A stretch of DNA of 59,971 nt from Candidatus Blautia intestinigallinarum (GTDB lineage: Bacteria; Bacillota; Clostridia; Lachnospirales; Lachnospiraceae). The stretch is taken from positions 1 through 59,971 of the forward strand of contig DXIX01000003.1 of the NCBI GenBank assembly GCA_019112635.1, in the 5' to 3' direction. Below, one piece after another: positions 27,085 through 37,051 of the stretch. The position numbers and the translations under genes are program-made. The number at the start of each line of letters is the position of its first letter. Positions within the stretch are counted from its first letter, which is position 1. The notes under the pieces are model-generated. The model made no database searches. It saw only the letters and a list, made by a program, of their open reading frames with translations, and had not been told where the DNA came from.

Positions 27085-27483
27085 TTATTCTTCCACATCG
27101 CCTTCATCTGTATTCCCATGATCAGATGTATCTTTATGGGAAACTTCGTCAATCAGTTTTGACATGTGAACTCCGTACTCGATTGACTGATCCAGGATAA
27201 AGCGGATCTCAGGCGTGTTGCGAAGGTTTAGATTTCTGGCGAGCTGGCGGCGCACATAACTCTCCGCGCTTTTCAGCCCTGCCATAGTATCTTCCTGAGC
27301 TTTTTCATTTCCCAGCACGCTGATATACGCTTTACAGGTTTTCAGATCCGGAGCCACCTCCACCGCCGTGACCGAAGTCATGGCGTGGATTCTGGGGTCT
27401 TTTATATCGTTTCGAATAATATTACTCAATTCTCTGAGCACCTCAGTATTGACACGGGTATTTTTAATGCTGTTTTTTCTCAT
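27085..27483 (-). CDS. rbfA: Ribosome-binding factor A
   Basis: A 132-residue RbfA, a cold-shock 30S maturation factor of KH-like fold. The family pattern is visible in RVNTEVLRELSNIIRNDIKDPRI, VTAVEVAPDLKTCKAYISVLG and LRNTPEIRFILDQSIEYGVHMSKLI. The C-terminal 15 residues are acidic and rich in Asp, Glu, His and Thr. It starts 14 bp after infB. Confidence 0.96.
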   Translation of the reverse strand: MRKNSIKNTRVNTEVLRELSNIIRNDIKDPRIHAMTSVTAVEVAPDLKTCKAYISVLGNEKAQEDTMAGLKSAESYVRRQLARNLNLRNTPEIRFILDQSIEYGVHMSKLIDEVSHKDTSDHGNTDEGDVEE

Positions 27484-27497
27484 GATTTACAAATCCC

Positions 27498-30239
27498 CTA
27501 TCTCGGTACTTCTACCATAATATAAGCTTCTACCTGGTCTTCTTCTTTGATATCATTGAAGTCTTCGAATACCAGGCCACATTCATATCCGGCTTTTACT
27601 TCCTTCACGTCATCTTTGAATCGCTTCAGAGAGGCAAGAGCACCTTCATAGATCTGCTCTCCTTCTCTGCTGATGCGGATCTTGCATGCTCTCTGGAATA
27701 CACCATCCAGCACATAGCTTCCCGCGATTGTACCCACACCGGAAGCCTTAAACAGCTGACGTACCTCCGCATGGCCAATCACCTTCTCTTCGTAAATCGG
27801 ATCCAGCATTCCCTTCATCGCTGCTTCCACATCCTCAATCGCCTGATAGATGACGCGATAGAGACGCAGATCCACGCCTTCCTGCTCTGCCAGCTGTTTT
27901 GCCATAGCATCCGGACGCACATTAAATCCGATAACAATCGCGTTGGAAGTTGCCGCCAGCGTCACATCAGACTCATTGATGGCACCCACGCCGCCATGGA
28001 TCACTTTCACCACAACTTCGTCATTGGAAAGTTTTGTCAGACTCTGTTTTACTGCTTCCACAGATCCCTGTACATCGGCCTTGACGATGATCGGCAGCTC
28101 TTTCAGATTGCCTGCCTGAATCTGGCTGAACAGATCATCCAGAGATAATTTTGCCTTCGTATCTTCCAGAAGACGGTTTTTGTTCTCAGAGACAAAGGTA
28201 CTTGCAAAATGTTTTGCTTCTTTGTCACTGTCGAAGGATACCAGTATTTCTCCGGCATTGGGAACATCGGAAAGACCCAGGATTTCCACTGGAGTAGACG
28301 GTCCGGCCTCTTTTACCCGGCGTCCTTTGTCATCCATCATCGCGCGGACTTTACCGGAAGATGCACCTGCGGCGATGAAATCACCCACATGAAGGGTACC
28401 TTTCTGAACCAGGATGGTAGCCACCGGTCCTTTTCCTTTGTCCAGCTCTGCCTCGATGACCATACCTCTGGCGGCACGGTTCGGATTTGCTTTCAGCTCA
28501 CACACTTCCGCGGTCAGAAGAATCATCTCCAGAAGATTATCGATTCCTTCTCCCGTGTGAGCGGAAACCGGCACGAAGATGGTGCTTCCGCCCCAGTCCT
28601 CCGGAATCAGCTCATACTCTGACAATTCTTGTTTCACACGTTCTACGTTGGCACTTGGCTTGTCAATCTTGTTGATTGCCACGATAATCTCAATACCGGC
28701 AGCTTTTGCATGGCTGATTGCCTCCACAGTCTGCGGCATCACACCATCGTCCGCAGCCACAACCAGAATGGCGATGTCTGTGGCATTGGCACCTCTCATA
28801 CGCATAGCTGTAAATGCCTCGTGTCCCGGTGTATCCAGGAAGGTGATCTTCTGTCCGTTAATCTGAACCACATAAGCACCGATGTGCTGGGTGATTCCTC
28901 CTGCTTCCTTGTCTGTCACATGTGTATTCCGGATTGCATCCAGCAGAGAAGTCTTTCCATGGTCTACGTGTCCCATGACACAGACTACCGGCGGGCGCGG
29001 CTGCAGAAGAGATTCATCCTCTTCTTCCTCTTTCAGAAGTTCACCGATCACATCCACTTTTTCTTCCTGCTCTGCGATAATATCATAATCCAGAGCAATC
29101 TCCTGTGCCTTCTCAAAATCAATCTCATGGTTTACGGTCACCATGATTCCTTCCATGAAGAGCTTCTTCACAATCACGGACGGCTGCATTTTCATCTTCT
29201 CAGCCAGCTCACGGATTGTAAGCTTCTCCGGAAGCGTGATCTCTTTGACTTCCGGTTTCTTCTCCTCCTGCTTCTGCTGAGGAGTTGGCTTCTGAAGAGC
29301 TTTCGGAAGACGCATATTCGGTCTCTTTCCTCCCTGGTTCGGTCTGCGGCTGCTCTTCTCATAATCTTTCTTTTTGTTATCCCTTTTGTTATCCCGCTCC
29401 CGTTTTCCTTCTTTGGAAGGTTTGGTCATCTCTGCCACAAAAACGGCATCGGAATCCTGCTGTCTGGACTGGCGTCCGCCGCGTCCCTGGAATCTTCCCT
29501 GATTCTCACGGTTATCACGGCCATCGCCGCGGCCTCCCTGACGATCCTGATAAGAACGTCCGCCGCGTCCCTGGGATCTTCCCTGTCCATCACGATTATC
29601 TGTCCGTCTCTCCTGACGGTCCTGGCCATCGCCGCGGCCTCCCTGGCGGTCCTGATAGGAACGTCCGCCGCGTCCCTGGGATCTTCCCTGTCCGTCACGA
29701 TTGTCTGTCCGTCTCTCCTGACGGTCCTGGCCATCACCGCGGCCTCCCTGGCGATCCTGATAGGAGCGGTTATTGTTTCTTGGAGCTCCGCCGTTCTGCT
29801 GACCTGCTCCGGTATTCCCTTTTGCGTTCATTTCCTGATTCTCAGAAGCTCTCTCCTCCTGATTCCGGGGTGCCTGGGATGACGGGCGGTTGGAATTCTG
29901 ATTTCTTCCCTGTCCCGGCCTTCTGTCTCCTCTTCTGCGCTCCCCTTGTTTTCTCTTGCCGCCGTCACTGGCGTTCTGCGCGTGATAAACGCGAATAATA
30001 TTTTTCTTTTTCTTCGGAGTCTCCTCCTGTTTATTTACATTCTTCTCGTTATTTGGTGCTTCCACTTTTTGTTCCTTTCTTATGATCTCATATTTTTCTC
30101 TGACTCTTTTTGCCAGCGTATCTTCCACACTGCTCATATGGCTTTTCACATCGATGCCCAGGGATTTCAGAGTGTCCATAACCTCCCGGTTTGTCATTCC
30201 AAGTTCCCTCGCCATCTCATGGACTCTTATCTTTGCCAT
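27498..30239 (-). CDS. infB: Translation initiation factor IF-2
   Basis: A 913-residue IF-2 that brings initiator fMet-tRNA to the 30S subunit and promotes subunit joining. The N-terminal IF2_N motif ([20 protein letters not shown]) is followed by a disordered, basic region to about residue 330 made of Arg, Gly, Asp and Gln, with near-identical 35-residue repeats. A second IF2_N segment ([20 protein letters not shown]) precedes the G domain: [10 protein letters not shown] (about 423-432), [12 protein letters not shown]. Domains II and III, then IF2-C, complete it. It belongs to the rimP operon, 21 bp after ylxQ. Confidence 0.98.
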   Translation of the reverse strand: MAKIRVHEMARELGMTNREVMDTLKSLGIDVKSHMSSVEDTLAKRVREKYEIIRKEQKVEAPNNEKNVNKQEETPKKKKNIIRVYHAQNASDGGKRKQGERRRGDRRPGQGRNQNSNRPSSQAPRNQEERASENQEMNAKGNTGAGQQNGGAPRNNNRSYQDRQGGRGDGQDRQERRTDNRDGQGRSQGRGGRSYQDRQGGRGDGQDRQERRTDNRDGQGRSQGRGGRSYQDRQGGRGDGRDNRENQGRFQGRGGRQSRQQDSDAVFVAEMTKPSKEGKRERDNKRDNKKKDYEKSSRRPNQGGKRPNMRLPKALQKPTPQQKQEEKKPEVKEITLPEKLTIRELAEKMKMQPSVIVKKLFMEGIMVTVNHEIDFEKAQEIALDYDIIAEQEEKVDVIGELLKEEEEDESLLQPRPPVVCVMGHVDHGKTSLLDAIRNTHVTDKEAGGITQHIGAYVVQINGQKITFLDTPGHEAFTAMRMRGANATDIAILVVAADDGVMPQTVEAISHAKAAGIEIIVAINKIDKPSANVERVKQELSEYELIPEDWGGSTIFVPVSAHTGEGIDNLLEMILLTAEVCELKANPNRAARGMVIEAELDKGKGPVATILVQKGTLHVGDFIAAGASSGKVRAMMDDKGRRVKEAGPSTPVEILGLSDVPNAGEILVSFDSDKEAKHFASTFVSENKNRLLEDTKAKLSLDDLFSQIQAGNLKELPIIVKADVQGSVEAVKQSLTKLSNDEVVVKVIHGGVGAINESDVTLAATSNAIVIGFNVRPDAMAKQLAEQEGVDLRLYRVIYQAIEDVEAAMKGMLDPIYEEKVIGHAEVRQLFKASGVGTIAGSYVLDGVFQRACKIRISREGEQIYEGALASLKRFKDDVKEVKAGYECGLVFEDFNDIKEEDQVEAYIMVEVPR
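29472..29765 (-). repeat. Tandem 105-bp in-frame repeats in infB
   Basis: Two nearly identical 105-bp units (29556-29660 and 29661-29765) and a shortened third (29472-29555) are joined head to tail. Each unit codes for a 35-residue block containing [19 protein letters not shown] and then [13 protein letters not shown]. The length is a multiple of three, so copy number can change without breaking infB. Confidence 0.9.
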
Positions 30240-30260
30240 GTTGGCCTCAACTCCCTTCTG

Positions 30261-30578
30261 TCAATTCGGGCTGTCTTTTGTGGCTTTCAAAATCGCATTC
30301 GCAAAATTTTCATCTGATACTGCCAAGCTGGCACGATATTCTTTTCCCATACAATGTCCCAGACTGACCTTATCACCGGCAATCAGAAACGGTACCTGAT
30401 AGTACGTACACATGTTGGAAAATTTCTTCTTCGTATTATCTGAGGCATCAGAAGCGATGACAACCAGTTTTGCCTGGCCGCTTTTCACAGACTTCTCTGT
30501 GGAAAATTCGCCGCTTGCCGTCTTGCCTGCTTTGGTGGCAAGGCCAATCAGAGACATCATTTTATTTTGTCTGTTCAA
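30261..30578 (-). CDS. ylxQ: L7Ae/L30e-family ribosomal-like protein YlxQ
   Basis: A protein of about 105 residues of the L7Ae/L30e/Gadd45 RNA-binding family. Its pattern GLATKAGKTASGEFSTEKSVKSG, KLVVIASDASDNTKKKF and GHCMGKEYRASLAVSDENFA matches YlxQ, always found between ylxR and infB. It is expected to bind kink-turn RNA, but its role is not settled. The start is uncertain: the TTG at 30578 (overlapping ylxR by 17 bases) gives a length like homologues, while ATG codons at 30560 and 30557 lack a well-placed ribosome binding site. Confidence 0.9.
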   Translation of the reverse strand: MNRQNKMMSLIGLATKAGKTASGEFSTEKSVKSGQAKLVVIASDASDNTKKKFSNMCTYYQVPFLIAGDKVSLGHCMGKEYRASLAVSDENFANAILKATKDSPN

Positions 30579-30843
30579 TCTCCTCGAACTCCCTGGCGAG
30601 TTTCTCATAAACCTCTTCCGGAATCTCCATCTTCAGGGATCTCTCAAGCCCTTTGTTCTTCCGCGCTTTTTTGAGACATTCCAGATCGTAGCAAAGATAA
30701 GCGCCTCTGCCATTCTTCCTGCCGGTCACATCCAGTACGATCTCCCCGTCTCCGGTTCTCAAAACCCGCATCATCTCTTTTTTATTTTTCATTTCCCGGC
30801 AGCCGGTACACTGCCTCATGGGAACTTTATTCCTCGTCTTCAT
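30562..30843 (-). CDS. ylxR: RNase P modulator RnpM / YlxR-family protein
   Basis: A 93-residue YlxR-family protein (DUF448). The conserved start PMRQCTGCREMKNKKEMMRVL and the GRKNGRGAYLC segment are both present. The family includes Bacillus RnpM, reported to bind RNase P RNA. I start at the ATG at 30843, which gives the family's usual seven residues before PMRQC and overlaps the end of nusA by 17 bases; the ATG at 30819 is the alternative. It precedes ylxQ and infB. Confidence 0.93.
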   Translation of the reverse strand: MKTRNKVPMRQCTGCREMKNKKEMMRVLRTGDGEIVLDVTGRKNGRGAYLCYDLECLKKARKNKGLERSLKMEIPEEVYEKLAREFEEIEQTK

Positions 30844-32020
30844 TTTCCGCAACATCCTCATCTGCCTGGCCGGCCGCTGTGCTCTCATCGGACGGTGTGA
30901 CCTCATCCATACTGGTATCCTCATACTCTTCGTACTCGATTTCATCCAGGTCATCCTCATCCTCGTAGTCATAGAAATCACCGGCTTCGCGGGCCTGTGT
31001 CTCACTCTTGATATCAATCTTGAATCCAGTCAGGCGGGCTGCCAGACGAGCATTCTGGCCCTCCTTGCCGATTGCCAGAGACAACTGATAATCTGGCACA
31101 ACCACCAGAGCAGTCTTCTCATCCGGGTCTGCCATAACCGCAATCACCTTGGCAGGACTTAACGCATTCTCAATCAGGATTGCCGGGTTGTCACTCCAGT
31201 TAATGATATCAATCTTCTCTCCCCGCAGTTCATTGACGATGGCGTTCACCCTGGCTCCATTCATTCCCACGCAGGCTCCCACCGGATCCACGTCCGGATC
31301 ATTGGACCAGACCGCAATCTTCGTTCTGGATCCCGCCTCACGGGCAATGCTCTTAATCTCCACTGTGCCGTCCCGAACCTCGGCCACCTCAGACTCAAAC
31401 AGGCGCTTCACCAGCTCCGGATGAGTTCTGGACACCAGAATTCTCGGCCCCTTCGGTGTGTCCTTAACTTCCAGGATGTAGACTTTGATTCTCTCTGTCG
31501 GGCGGAAATGTTCTGTCTTCACCTGCTCATTCTCATTCAGAATCGCATCGGCTTTTCCCAGATTGATGCTCACATTTCTGCCCAGATTTCTCTGTACAAT
31601 TCCAGTGACTACATCTTTTTCTTTTCCGTAATATTCATTGTAGATTACTTTGCGCTCTTCCTCGCGGATTTTCTGAAGAATCACGTTTTTGGCATTCTGT
31701 GTGGCAATTCTTCCGAATTCCTTGGAATTCACCGGAACCTGAAGGATATCTCCGATCTGGGCTCTTCCACTGATCTGAAGGGCTTTCTCCAGAGAGATCT
31801 GAAGCGCCGGATCCTCCACTTGCTCCACTACTGTGCGTTCTGCATATACATGAAAATCACAGGTCTGAGGATCAATGCTGACTTTTATATTATCCGCCTT
31901 TCCAAAGTGATTTTTACAGGCTTGAATCAGGGATTGTTCTATGGCATCCAGCAGCGTCTCTTTGCTGATGTTCTTTTCTTTTTCCAATAATTCCAATGCT
32001 CCCAATAACTCTGTGTTCAT
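30827..32020 (-). CDS. nusA: Transcription termination/antitermination protein NusA
   Basis: A 397-residue NusA, which binds RNA polymerase and nascent RNA and tunes pausing and termination. In order: an N-terminal polymerase-binding domain (1-125), an S1 domain (about 135-200), KH1 ([21 protein letters not shown]) and KH2 ([17 protein letters not shown]). The C-terminus is a long acidic tail of about 50 residues ([18 protein letters not shown]) in place of the acidic repeats of E. coli. AGGAGG precedes the ATG. It follows rimP by 21 bp and could act on the terminator-like hairpin in the operon leader. Confidence 0.98.
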   Translation of the reverse strand: MNTELLGALELLEKEKNISKETLLDAIEQSLIQACKNHFGKADNIKVSIDPQTCDFHVYAERTVVEQVEDPALQISLEKALQISGRAQIGDILQVPVNSKEFGRIATQNAKNVILQKIREEERKVIYNEYYGKEKDVVTGIVQRNLGRNVSINLGKADAILNENEQVKTEHFRPTERIKVYILEVKDTPKGPRILVSRTHPELVKRLFESEVAEVRDGTVEIKSIAREAGSRTKIAVWSNDPDVDPVGACVGMNGARVNAIVNELRGEKIDIINWSDNPAILIENALSPAKVIAVMADPDEKTALVVVPDYQLSLAIGKEGQNARLAARLTGFKIDIKSETQAREAGDFYDYEDEDDLDEIEYEEYEDTSMDEVTPSDESTAAGQADEDVAENEDEE

Positions 32021-32041
32021 TTTTCCTTTTTCCTCCTAAAA

Positions 32042-32509
32042 TTAAAAATCAATTGCCAGACGAATCAGCGCAATCTCTTTTTTATCAAAAGTCCGCCTGG
32101 TTTTATCTTGTTCTTCGATAGTCACACTATTATTATCATATGCAGTCAAAATGCCATAAAACTCTTTTTGTCGGTCAATGGGGCGGTAAGTTCTGATTTC
32201 CAATTCCTTTCCCATACTTCTGACAAAATCTTTTTCTTTTTTCAGCGGACGTCCAAGACCCGGTGAACTCACTTCCAGGATATAACTGTCTTCAATAAAA
32301 TCCTCTTCATCCAGCTTGTCACTGAAGGCTCTGCTGATCACCTCACAGTCATCCACAGTGATTCCGCCTTCCTTGTCAATATAGGCCCGCAGGTACCAGC
32401 TGCCTGCCTCTTTGACATACTCCACATCAACCAGTTCAAAGTTCTGTGCCTCCACAAGAGGAAGCAGCAACTCTTCCGCTCTCTGCTCATATGTTTCTCT
32501 TCGAGACAA
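32042..32509 (-). CDS. rimP: Ribosome maturation factor RimP
   Basis: A 155-residue RimP required for 30S subunit assembly. The family pattern shows in YEQRAEELLLPLVEAQNFELVDVEYVKE, LRAYIDKEGGITVDDCEVISR and YILEVSSPGLGRPLKKEKDF, followed by the SH3-like C-terminal domain. I choose the TTG at 32509, preceded by GGTGG at 7 bases; an ATG at 32578 would place coding sequence across the leader hairpin. It is the first gene of the operon running to ribF. Confidence 0.95.
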   Translation of the reverse strand: MSRRETYEQRAEELLLPLVEAQNFELVDVEYVKEAGSWYLRAYIDKEGGITVDDCEVISRAFSDKLDEEDFIEDSYILEVSSPGLGRPLKKEKDFVRSMGKELEIRTYRPIDRQKEFYGILTAYDNNSVTIEEQDKTRRTFDKKEIALIRLAIDF

Positions 32510-32545
32510 TTTCTCACCACCTATCCCCCGTAATCGGAATTTTCT

Positions 32546-32575
32546 AAACAAAAGAGTGGACCTTGCGGCCCACTC
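32546..32575 (-). terminator. Terminator-like hairpin in the rimP-nusA leader
   Basis: GAGTGGGCC pairs with GGTCCACTC (one G-U pair) around a GCAA tetraloop and is followed by TTTTGTTT on the minus strand. It lies about 23 nt after the predicted transcription start and 37 nt before the rimP start, so it would stop transcription before the first gene unless relieved: an attenuator. Confidence 0.75.
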
Positions 32576-32604
32576 CATGTTGACGGTATCATTAGATCTG
32601 TTTT

Positions 32605-32633
32605 ATTGTAGCACTATTAATCCGGAAAATCAA
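32605..32633 (-). promoter_or_regulatory. Promoter of the rimP-nusA-infB operon
   Basis: On the minus strand TTGATT and TACAAT are 17 bp apart (plus-strand 32628-32633 and 32605-32610), between the end of parC and rimP. Confidence 0.75.
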
Positions 32634-32700
32634 GACACAATTTTCCAAGATCTCCTAGATCCGTTTTCCTGAAATTTTTCAAGTTCTTCCTTTTCCAGGT

Positions 32701-34950
32701 TTACAGACGGGTTTTTGTCCCTTTCGTATCCCTCTTCGCCAGTCTGAGACGATTGAGAGATACCTTCTTCTCCTTATACTCTACGGTGTAATCGGTATGT
32801 CCTTCCAGCAGATAGGCATGTTCCAGACAATCCCCTTCCCCCAGACGCATACCCCTCACACCGATGGCTCCTTTCTTCTTCTCCGGTATCTCCTGTTTCA
32901 GAAAACGCAGGAAATATCCTTCCCGGCTTTGCAGAACCACATATTCCATGGTATCTGCCATCCCCACAAAGATCAGCCTGTCATCCGGCGATAATTTTGT
33001 CGCCATAATCGTTCTCTTGGAGACATCAAATTCTTCCCCCTGAACCTGCTTGAGCATCGCTTTTTCTGTGACAAACAAAAGAGAAGTCTTTTTCAGTTCT
33101 TCCATTCCAGCCACATAGAGAACCTGTTCTTCCTGGCTGTTATAATTACTCAGGTTGTCCACAGGAATTCCCTTATCCCGGAATTTCATCAGGGGAATAT
33201 CCAGAACCTTGATGGAATGCATCTTGCCTGCATCGGTAAAGACACAGATCTTATCTGTATTCATACAGGAAAAGACGTATTTGTTCTCTCCCACAACATT
33301 CTCTTTATTTCGCTCATACGTAGCCTTGTCAATGGTCTTCACATATCCGAAACGATCCATGAGGAACCATACCTGCATCTGCTCAACCTTTTTCTCCTCG
33401 TAGACTGCCTCCTCAGCATTCTCCAAGGCTGTGCGGCGTTTCCTTCCGAATTCTTTCTTCACCGCATCCAGTTCGCTCATAATCGCGTTCGCCATAGAGT
33501 CATAATGATTCAAAAGATCTTCATAATGCGCAATGTTGGCCAGCGTCTTCTCATGTTCTTCAAGCAAGGCTTCCATCTCCAGACCAATCAGCCGGTAGAG
33601 ACGCATCTCCAGTATGGCCGCAGCCTGGCGTTCTGTGAAATGAAGTTTCGCTGCCTGTCTCTCACTGGTCTTTGTCTTAAACCGGATTCCCTGGGTTACC
33701 CCCCGCACCAGACACTCTTTTACCTGCTGCTGATTCTTGCTGCCCCGCAGAATCTCAATAATCAGGTCGATCACATCCACAGCCTTCATCAGGCCTTCCT
33801 GCACCTCTTTCTTCTCCAGTTCTTTGCCAAGAAGGGTCCGGTATTTTCGATCCGCGATCTCAAACTGAAATTCCACATGGTGTTCAATGATCTGTTTCAG
33901 GCTCAGCGTCTCCGGTCTTCCATCTGCCACCGCCAGCATGTTGACTCCGAACGTGTCCTCCAGACGCGTCTTCTTGTACAGCATATTTACCAGATTGTCC
34001 ACGTCTGTATCCTTGCGCAGTTCCAGCACAATCCGGATTCCCTCCTTGGAAGACTGATTGGAGATATCCAGAATATCCGTGGTCTTCTTACTCTCAACCA
34101 GAGCAGCCACATCATTTAAAAATTTTCCAATGTTCGCGCCGATCATGGTGTAGGGAATCTCTGTAATCACCAGACGCAGGCGTCCTCCTTTGGCCTGCTC
34201 CACTTCCACCTTGCCTCTGAGGCGGATTTTTCCGCTTCCCGTCTCGTAAATCCTGCGCAGGTCATCCTGATTCACCACGATGCCTCCGGTGGGGAAATCC
34301 GGTCCCTTAATATAACGCATCAATCCCTTGGTGGTGATATCATTATTTTTCATATAGGCCTTCACCCCGTCGATGACCTCTCCCAGGTTATGGGGCGGGA
34401 TACTGGTCGCCATTCCCACAGCGATTCCGTCCGCGCCGTTGATCAGCAGATTGGGGATCTTCACCGGAAGAACTTCCGGCTCCTTCTCTGTCTCGTCAAA
34501 ATTGGGGACAAAATCTACCACGTTTTTATCCAGATCCGCCAGATAGACCTCCTGGGTCAGCTTCTCCAGCCTGGCCTCGGTGTAACGCATAGCCGCGGCC
34601 CCATCACCTTCAATGGAACCAAAATTCCCATGTCCGTCCACCAGAGTCTGTCCCTTTTTGAAATCCTGTGCCATCACCACCAGAGCTTCGTATATGGAGC
34701 TGTCACCGTGGGGGTGATACTTACCCATGGTGTCACCCACAATTCTCGCACATTTCCGGTACGGGCGGTCATAACGGATTCCCAGTTCATACATATCATA
34801 CAGAGTTCTTCTCTGAACCGGCTTCAAACCATCCCGCACATCCGGCAAGGCCCTGGAGATAATCACACTCATGGCATAGTCTATATAAGATTTCTGCATG
34901 ATCTCCGCATAGTCCGTGCGGATAATCTGATCACTCATCTCTTCTCTCAT
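32701..34950 (-). CDS. parC: Type IIA topoisomerase subunit A, ParC-like
   Basis: A 749-residue DNA-cutting subunit of topoisomerase IV or a gyrase paralogue. The breakage-reunion domain has [36 protein letters not shown] and [14 protein letters not shown], and the catalytic Tyr in [11 protein letters not shown] (about residue 122). Length near 750 and Glu after SSIY (as in ParC, where GyrA has Asp) favour ParC. The C-terminal domain shows no QRRGGKG GyrA box; [11 protein letters not shown] is at the comparable place. It follows parE by 15 bp. I favour topoisomerase IV, but gyrA-type annotation is possible. Confidence 0.85.
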   Translation of the reverse strand: MREEMSDQIIRTDYAEIMQKSYIDYAMSVIISRALPDVRDGLKPVQRRTLYDMYELGIRYDRPYRKCARIVGDTMGKYHPHGDSSIYEALVVMAQDFKKGQTLVDGHGNFGSIEGDGAAAMRYTEARLEKLTQEVYLADLDKNVVDFVPNFDETEKEPEVLPVKIPNLLINGADGIAVGMATSIPPHNLGEVIDGVKAYMKNNDITTKGLMRYIKGPDFPTGGIVVNQDDLRRIYETGSGKIRLRGKVEVEQAKGGRLRLVITEIPYTMIGANIGKFLNDVAALVESKKTTDILDISNQSSKEGIRIVLELRKDTDVDNLVNMLYKKTRLEDTFGVNMLAVADGRPETLSLKQIIEHHVEFQFEIADRKYRTLLGKELEKKEVQEGLMKAVDVIDLIIEILRGSKNQQQVKECLVRGVTQGIRFKTKTSERQAAKLHFTERQAAAILEMRLYRLIGLEMEALLEEHEKTLANIAHYEDLLNHYDSMANAIMSELDAVKKEFGRKRRTALENAEEAVYEEKKVEQMQVWFLMDRFGYVKTIDKATYERNKENVVGENKYVFSCMNTDKICVFTDAGKMHSIKVLDIPLMKFRDKGIPVDNLSNYNSQEEQVLYVAGMEELKKTSLLFVTEKAMLKQVQGEEFDVSKRTIMATKLSPDDRLIFVGMADTMEYVVLQSREGYFLRFLKQEIPEKKKGAIGVRGMRLGEGDCLEHAYLLEGHTDYTVEYKEKKVSLNRLRLAKRDTKGTKTRL

Positions 34951-34965
34951 CTATCTGTCATCCTC

Positions 34966-36891
34966 CTATATATCCAGCTGGGCATCCTGTGCATGTTCAT
35001 AGATAAACGCTTTTCTGGGCGGAACCTCTGAGCCCATGAGAACCTCTGTCACACTGGAAGCCAGACGCGCATCCTCAATCTCTACCCGCCGCAGCGTCCG
35101 TGTCTTTGGATTCAAGGTTGTCTCCCACAGCTGCTGGGGATCCATCTCTCCCAGTCCTTTATACCGCTGCAGTGTGAACGTTCCGCTCTTATGCGTTTTT
35201 CGGTATTTTTCCAGAGCTTTGTCATCGTATAAGTACTGCTCTTCCCCTTTCTTTGGCATCACCTTGTACAGGGGCGGCATGGCGATATACACATGTCCCT
35301 CGTAGATCAGCTCCGGCATAAAACGGTAGAACAAAGTCAGAAGCAGCGTGGAGATATGCGCACCGTCCACATCGGCATCTGCCATGATGATAATCTTGTC
35401 ATACCGCAGCTTGGAAATATCAAAGTCATTTCCATAGCCTTCCGAAAATCCACATCCGAAGGCATTGATCATTGTCTTAATCTCTGCGTTGGCCAGAACC
35501 TTGTCAATCGTGGCTTTCTCCACATTCAAGATCTTTCCCCGGATGGGAAGAATCGCCTGATAATTCCGATCCCTCGCTGTCTTGGCAGAACCGCCGGCAG
35601 AGTCTCCCTCCACAATGAAAATTTCACAAAGGGAAGGATCCTTTTTCTCACAGTTGGCCAGCTTGCCGTTGGAGTCAAAGGAATATTTCTGCTTGGTCAG
35701 AAGGTTTGTCTTTGCCCTCTCCTCCGTCTTTCGGATCTTTGCCGCTTTTTCCGCACAAGAAAGCACCGCCTTCAACTCCTCCAGGTTCCGGTCGAAGTGC
35801 AGAACCAGCTGTTCTCCCAGGACTTTGGACGTCGCCCTAGCTGCATCCTGATTGTCCAGCTTTGTCTTCGTCTGCCCTTCAAACCGTGGAGCCGGGTGTT
35901 TGATGGAGATCACCGCAGTCATCCCATTGCGGATATCCGCCCCGGTGAAATTGCTGTCCTTTTCTTTCAGAATTCCCAGCTCTCTCGCGTAGGTATTCAT
36001 GACACTGGTAAAGACAGTCTTAAAACCAGTCAGATGAGTTCCACCCTCGGCATTGTAAATATTATTGCAAAATCCCAGAACATTTTCATGAAATTCATTG
36101 GTATACTGAAAAGCAGCCTCCACGGCAATCCCCTCAGACTCCCCTCGCAGGTAGATCGGTTCGTGAATGGTCTCCTTACTCTGATTCAACTCTCGGACAA
36201 AACCTATAATTCCCTCGGGTTCATGGTAGGTGATCCGCTGGGGCTCCTCACCCCTGAGATCTTCAAAATCAATCGTCAGATTCGGATTCAGGTAGGCGGT
36301 CTCATGAAGACGGCTTTTTACCTCCGTCGCTGAAAAACGAACCTTCTCAAAAATTTCCGGATCCGGGGCAAAATTCACACAGGTTCCTGTCTCTTTGGTC
36401 CGGCCCAGGCGCGGCAGCAGTCCTTCTTCCAGCTCAATCACGGGAATTCCTCTCTCATACCGGTCATGGTGAACATATCCATCCCGGCTGATTTTAATGT
36501 CCAGATAAGTGGAGAGCGCATTGACCACAGAAGAGCCCACCCCATGCAGACCTCCGCTGGTCTTATATGCCGAATCATCGAATTTTCCACCGGCATGCAA
36601 AGTCGTAAACACCAACCGCTCCGCGGAAACTCCTTTCTCATGCATATCCACCGGAATTCCCCTTCCGTTATCCTCCACCGTGCAGGAGCCGTCATGCTCC
36701 AAGGTAACACGGATATGATCACAATAGCCGGCCAGATGTTCATCCACCGAGTTATCTACAATCTCGTAAATCAGATGATTCAATCCTTTTCGAGACGTAC
36801 TTCCGATATACATCCCCGGTCTTTTCCGGACTGCCTCCAGTCCTTCCAGAACCGAAATACTGGCTGCATCGTAAGTATTCTTCTTTGCCAT
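34966..36891 (-). CDS. parE: Type IIA topoisomerase subunit B, ParE-like
   Basis: A 641-residue ATPase subunit. The GHKL ATPase domain has EIVDNSVDE, EDNGRGIPVD and SGGLHGVGSSVVNALS; the transducer domain has EGQTKTKLDNQDA with the ATP-contacting Lys. The TOPRIM domain has VEGDSAGGSAKTARDR and DADVDGAHISTL, and the chain ends with the usual GyrB/ParE tail. The ATG at 36891 follows an AAGGA site; an upstream in-frame start at 36936 gives an unrelated extension. A promoter and a leader hairpin lie upstream, and parC follows. Confidence 0.9.
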   Translation of the reverse strand: MAKKNTYDAASISVLEGLEAVRKRPGMYIGSTSRKGLNHLIYEIVDNSVDEHLAGYCDHIRVTLEHDGSCTVEDNGRGIPVDMHEKGVSAERLVFTTLHAGGKFDDSAYKTSGGLHGVGSSVVNALSTYLDIKISRDGYVHHDRYERGIPVIELEEGLLPRLGRTKETGTCVNFAPDPEIFEKVRFSATEVKSRLHETAYLNPNLTIDFEDLRGEEPQRITYHEPEGIIGFVRELNQSKETIHEPIYLRGESEGIAVEAAFQYTNEFHENVLGFCNNIYNAEGGTHLTGFKTVFTSVMNTYARELGILKEKDSNFTGADIRNGMTAVISIKHPAPRFEGQTKTKLDNQDAARATSKVLGEQLVLHFDRNLEELKAVLSCAEKAAKIRKTEERAKTNLLTKQKYSFDSNGKLANCEKKDPSLCEIFIVEGDSAGGSAKTARDRNYQAILPIRGKILNVEKATIDKVLANAEIKTMINAFGCGFSEGYGNDFDISKLRYDKIIIMADADVDGAHISTLLLTLFYRFMPELIYEGHVYIAMPPLYKVMPKKGEEQYLYDDKALEKYRKTHKSGTFTLQRYKGLGEMDPQQLWETTLNPKTRTLRRVEIEDARLASSVTEVLMGSEVPPRKAFIYEHAQDAQLDI

Positions 36892-36974
36892 ATTTCTAAA
36901 TCCTTTCTCAATCAAACTTCTGCATCCTGAAAACATTTGAATTCCTCTCTATCAGGATTCTCATATTTTCATCC

Positions 36975-37005
36975 CAGAAATACATCATTGGTCTATGTAT
37001 TTCTG
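36975..37005 (-). promoter_or_regulatory. Perfect hairpin in the parE-parC leader
   Basis: CAGAAATACAT and ATGTATTTCTG form an uninterrupted 11-bp stem with a 9-base loop, starting about 8 nt after the predicted transcription start. No T-run follows, so it is not a terminator. It may stabilise the message or bind a regulator. Confidence 0.55.
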
Positions 37006-37018
37006 ATCCTGGCATCAT

Positions 37019-37048
37019 ATTATAGCAATATTTCTCTGGAAAATGCAA
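37019..37048 (-). promoter_or_regulatory. Promoter of parE-parC
   Basis: On the minus strand TTGCAT and TATAAT are 18 bp apart (plus-strand 37043-37048 and 37019-37024). Confidence 0.7.
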
Positions 37049-37051
37049 ATT

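Noticed and set aside
29472-29765. Direct repeats that might be a CRISPR array
   Set aside because: The units are 105 bp, adjacent without spacers and translated in frame as part of IF-2.
28629-29882. Long plus-strand open frame opposite infB (417 codons)
   Set aside because: It runs through the IF-2 G domain and the repeat region and is low-complexity; infB on the minus strand is certain.
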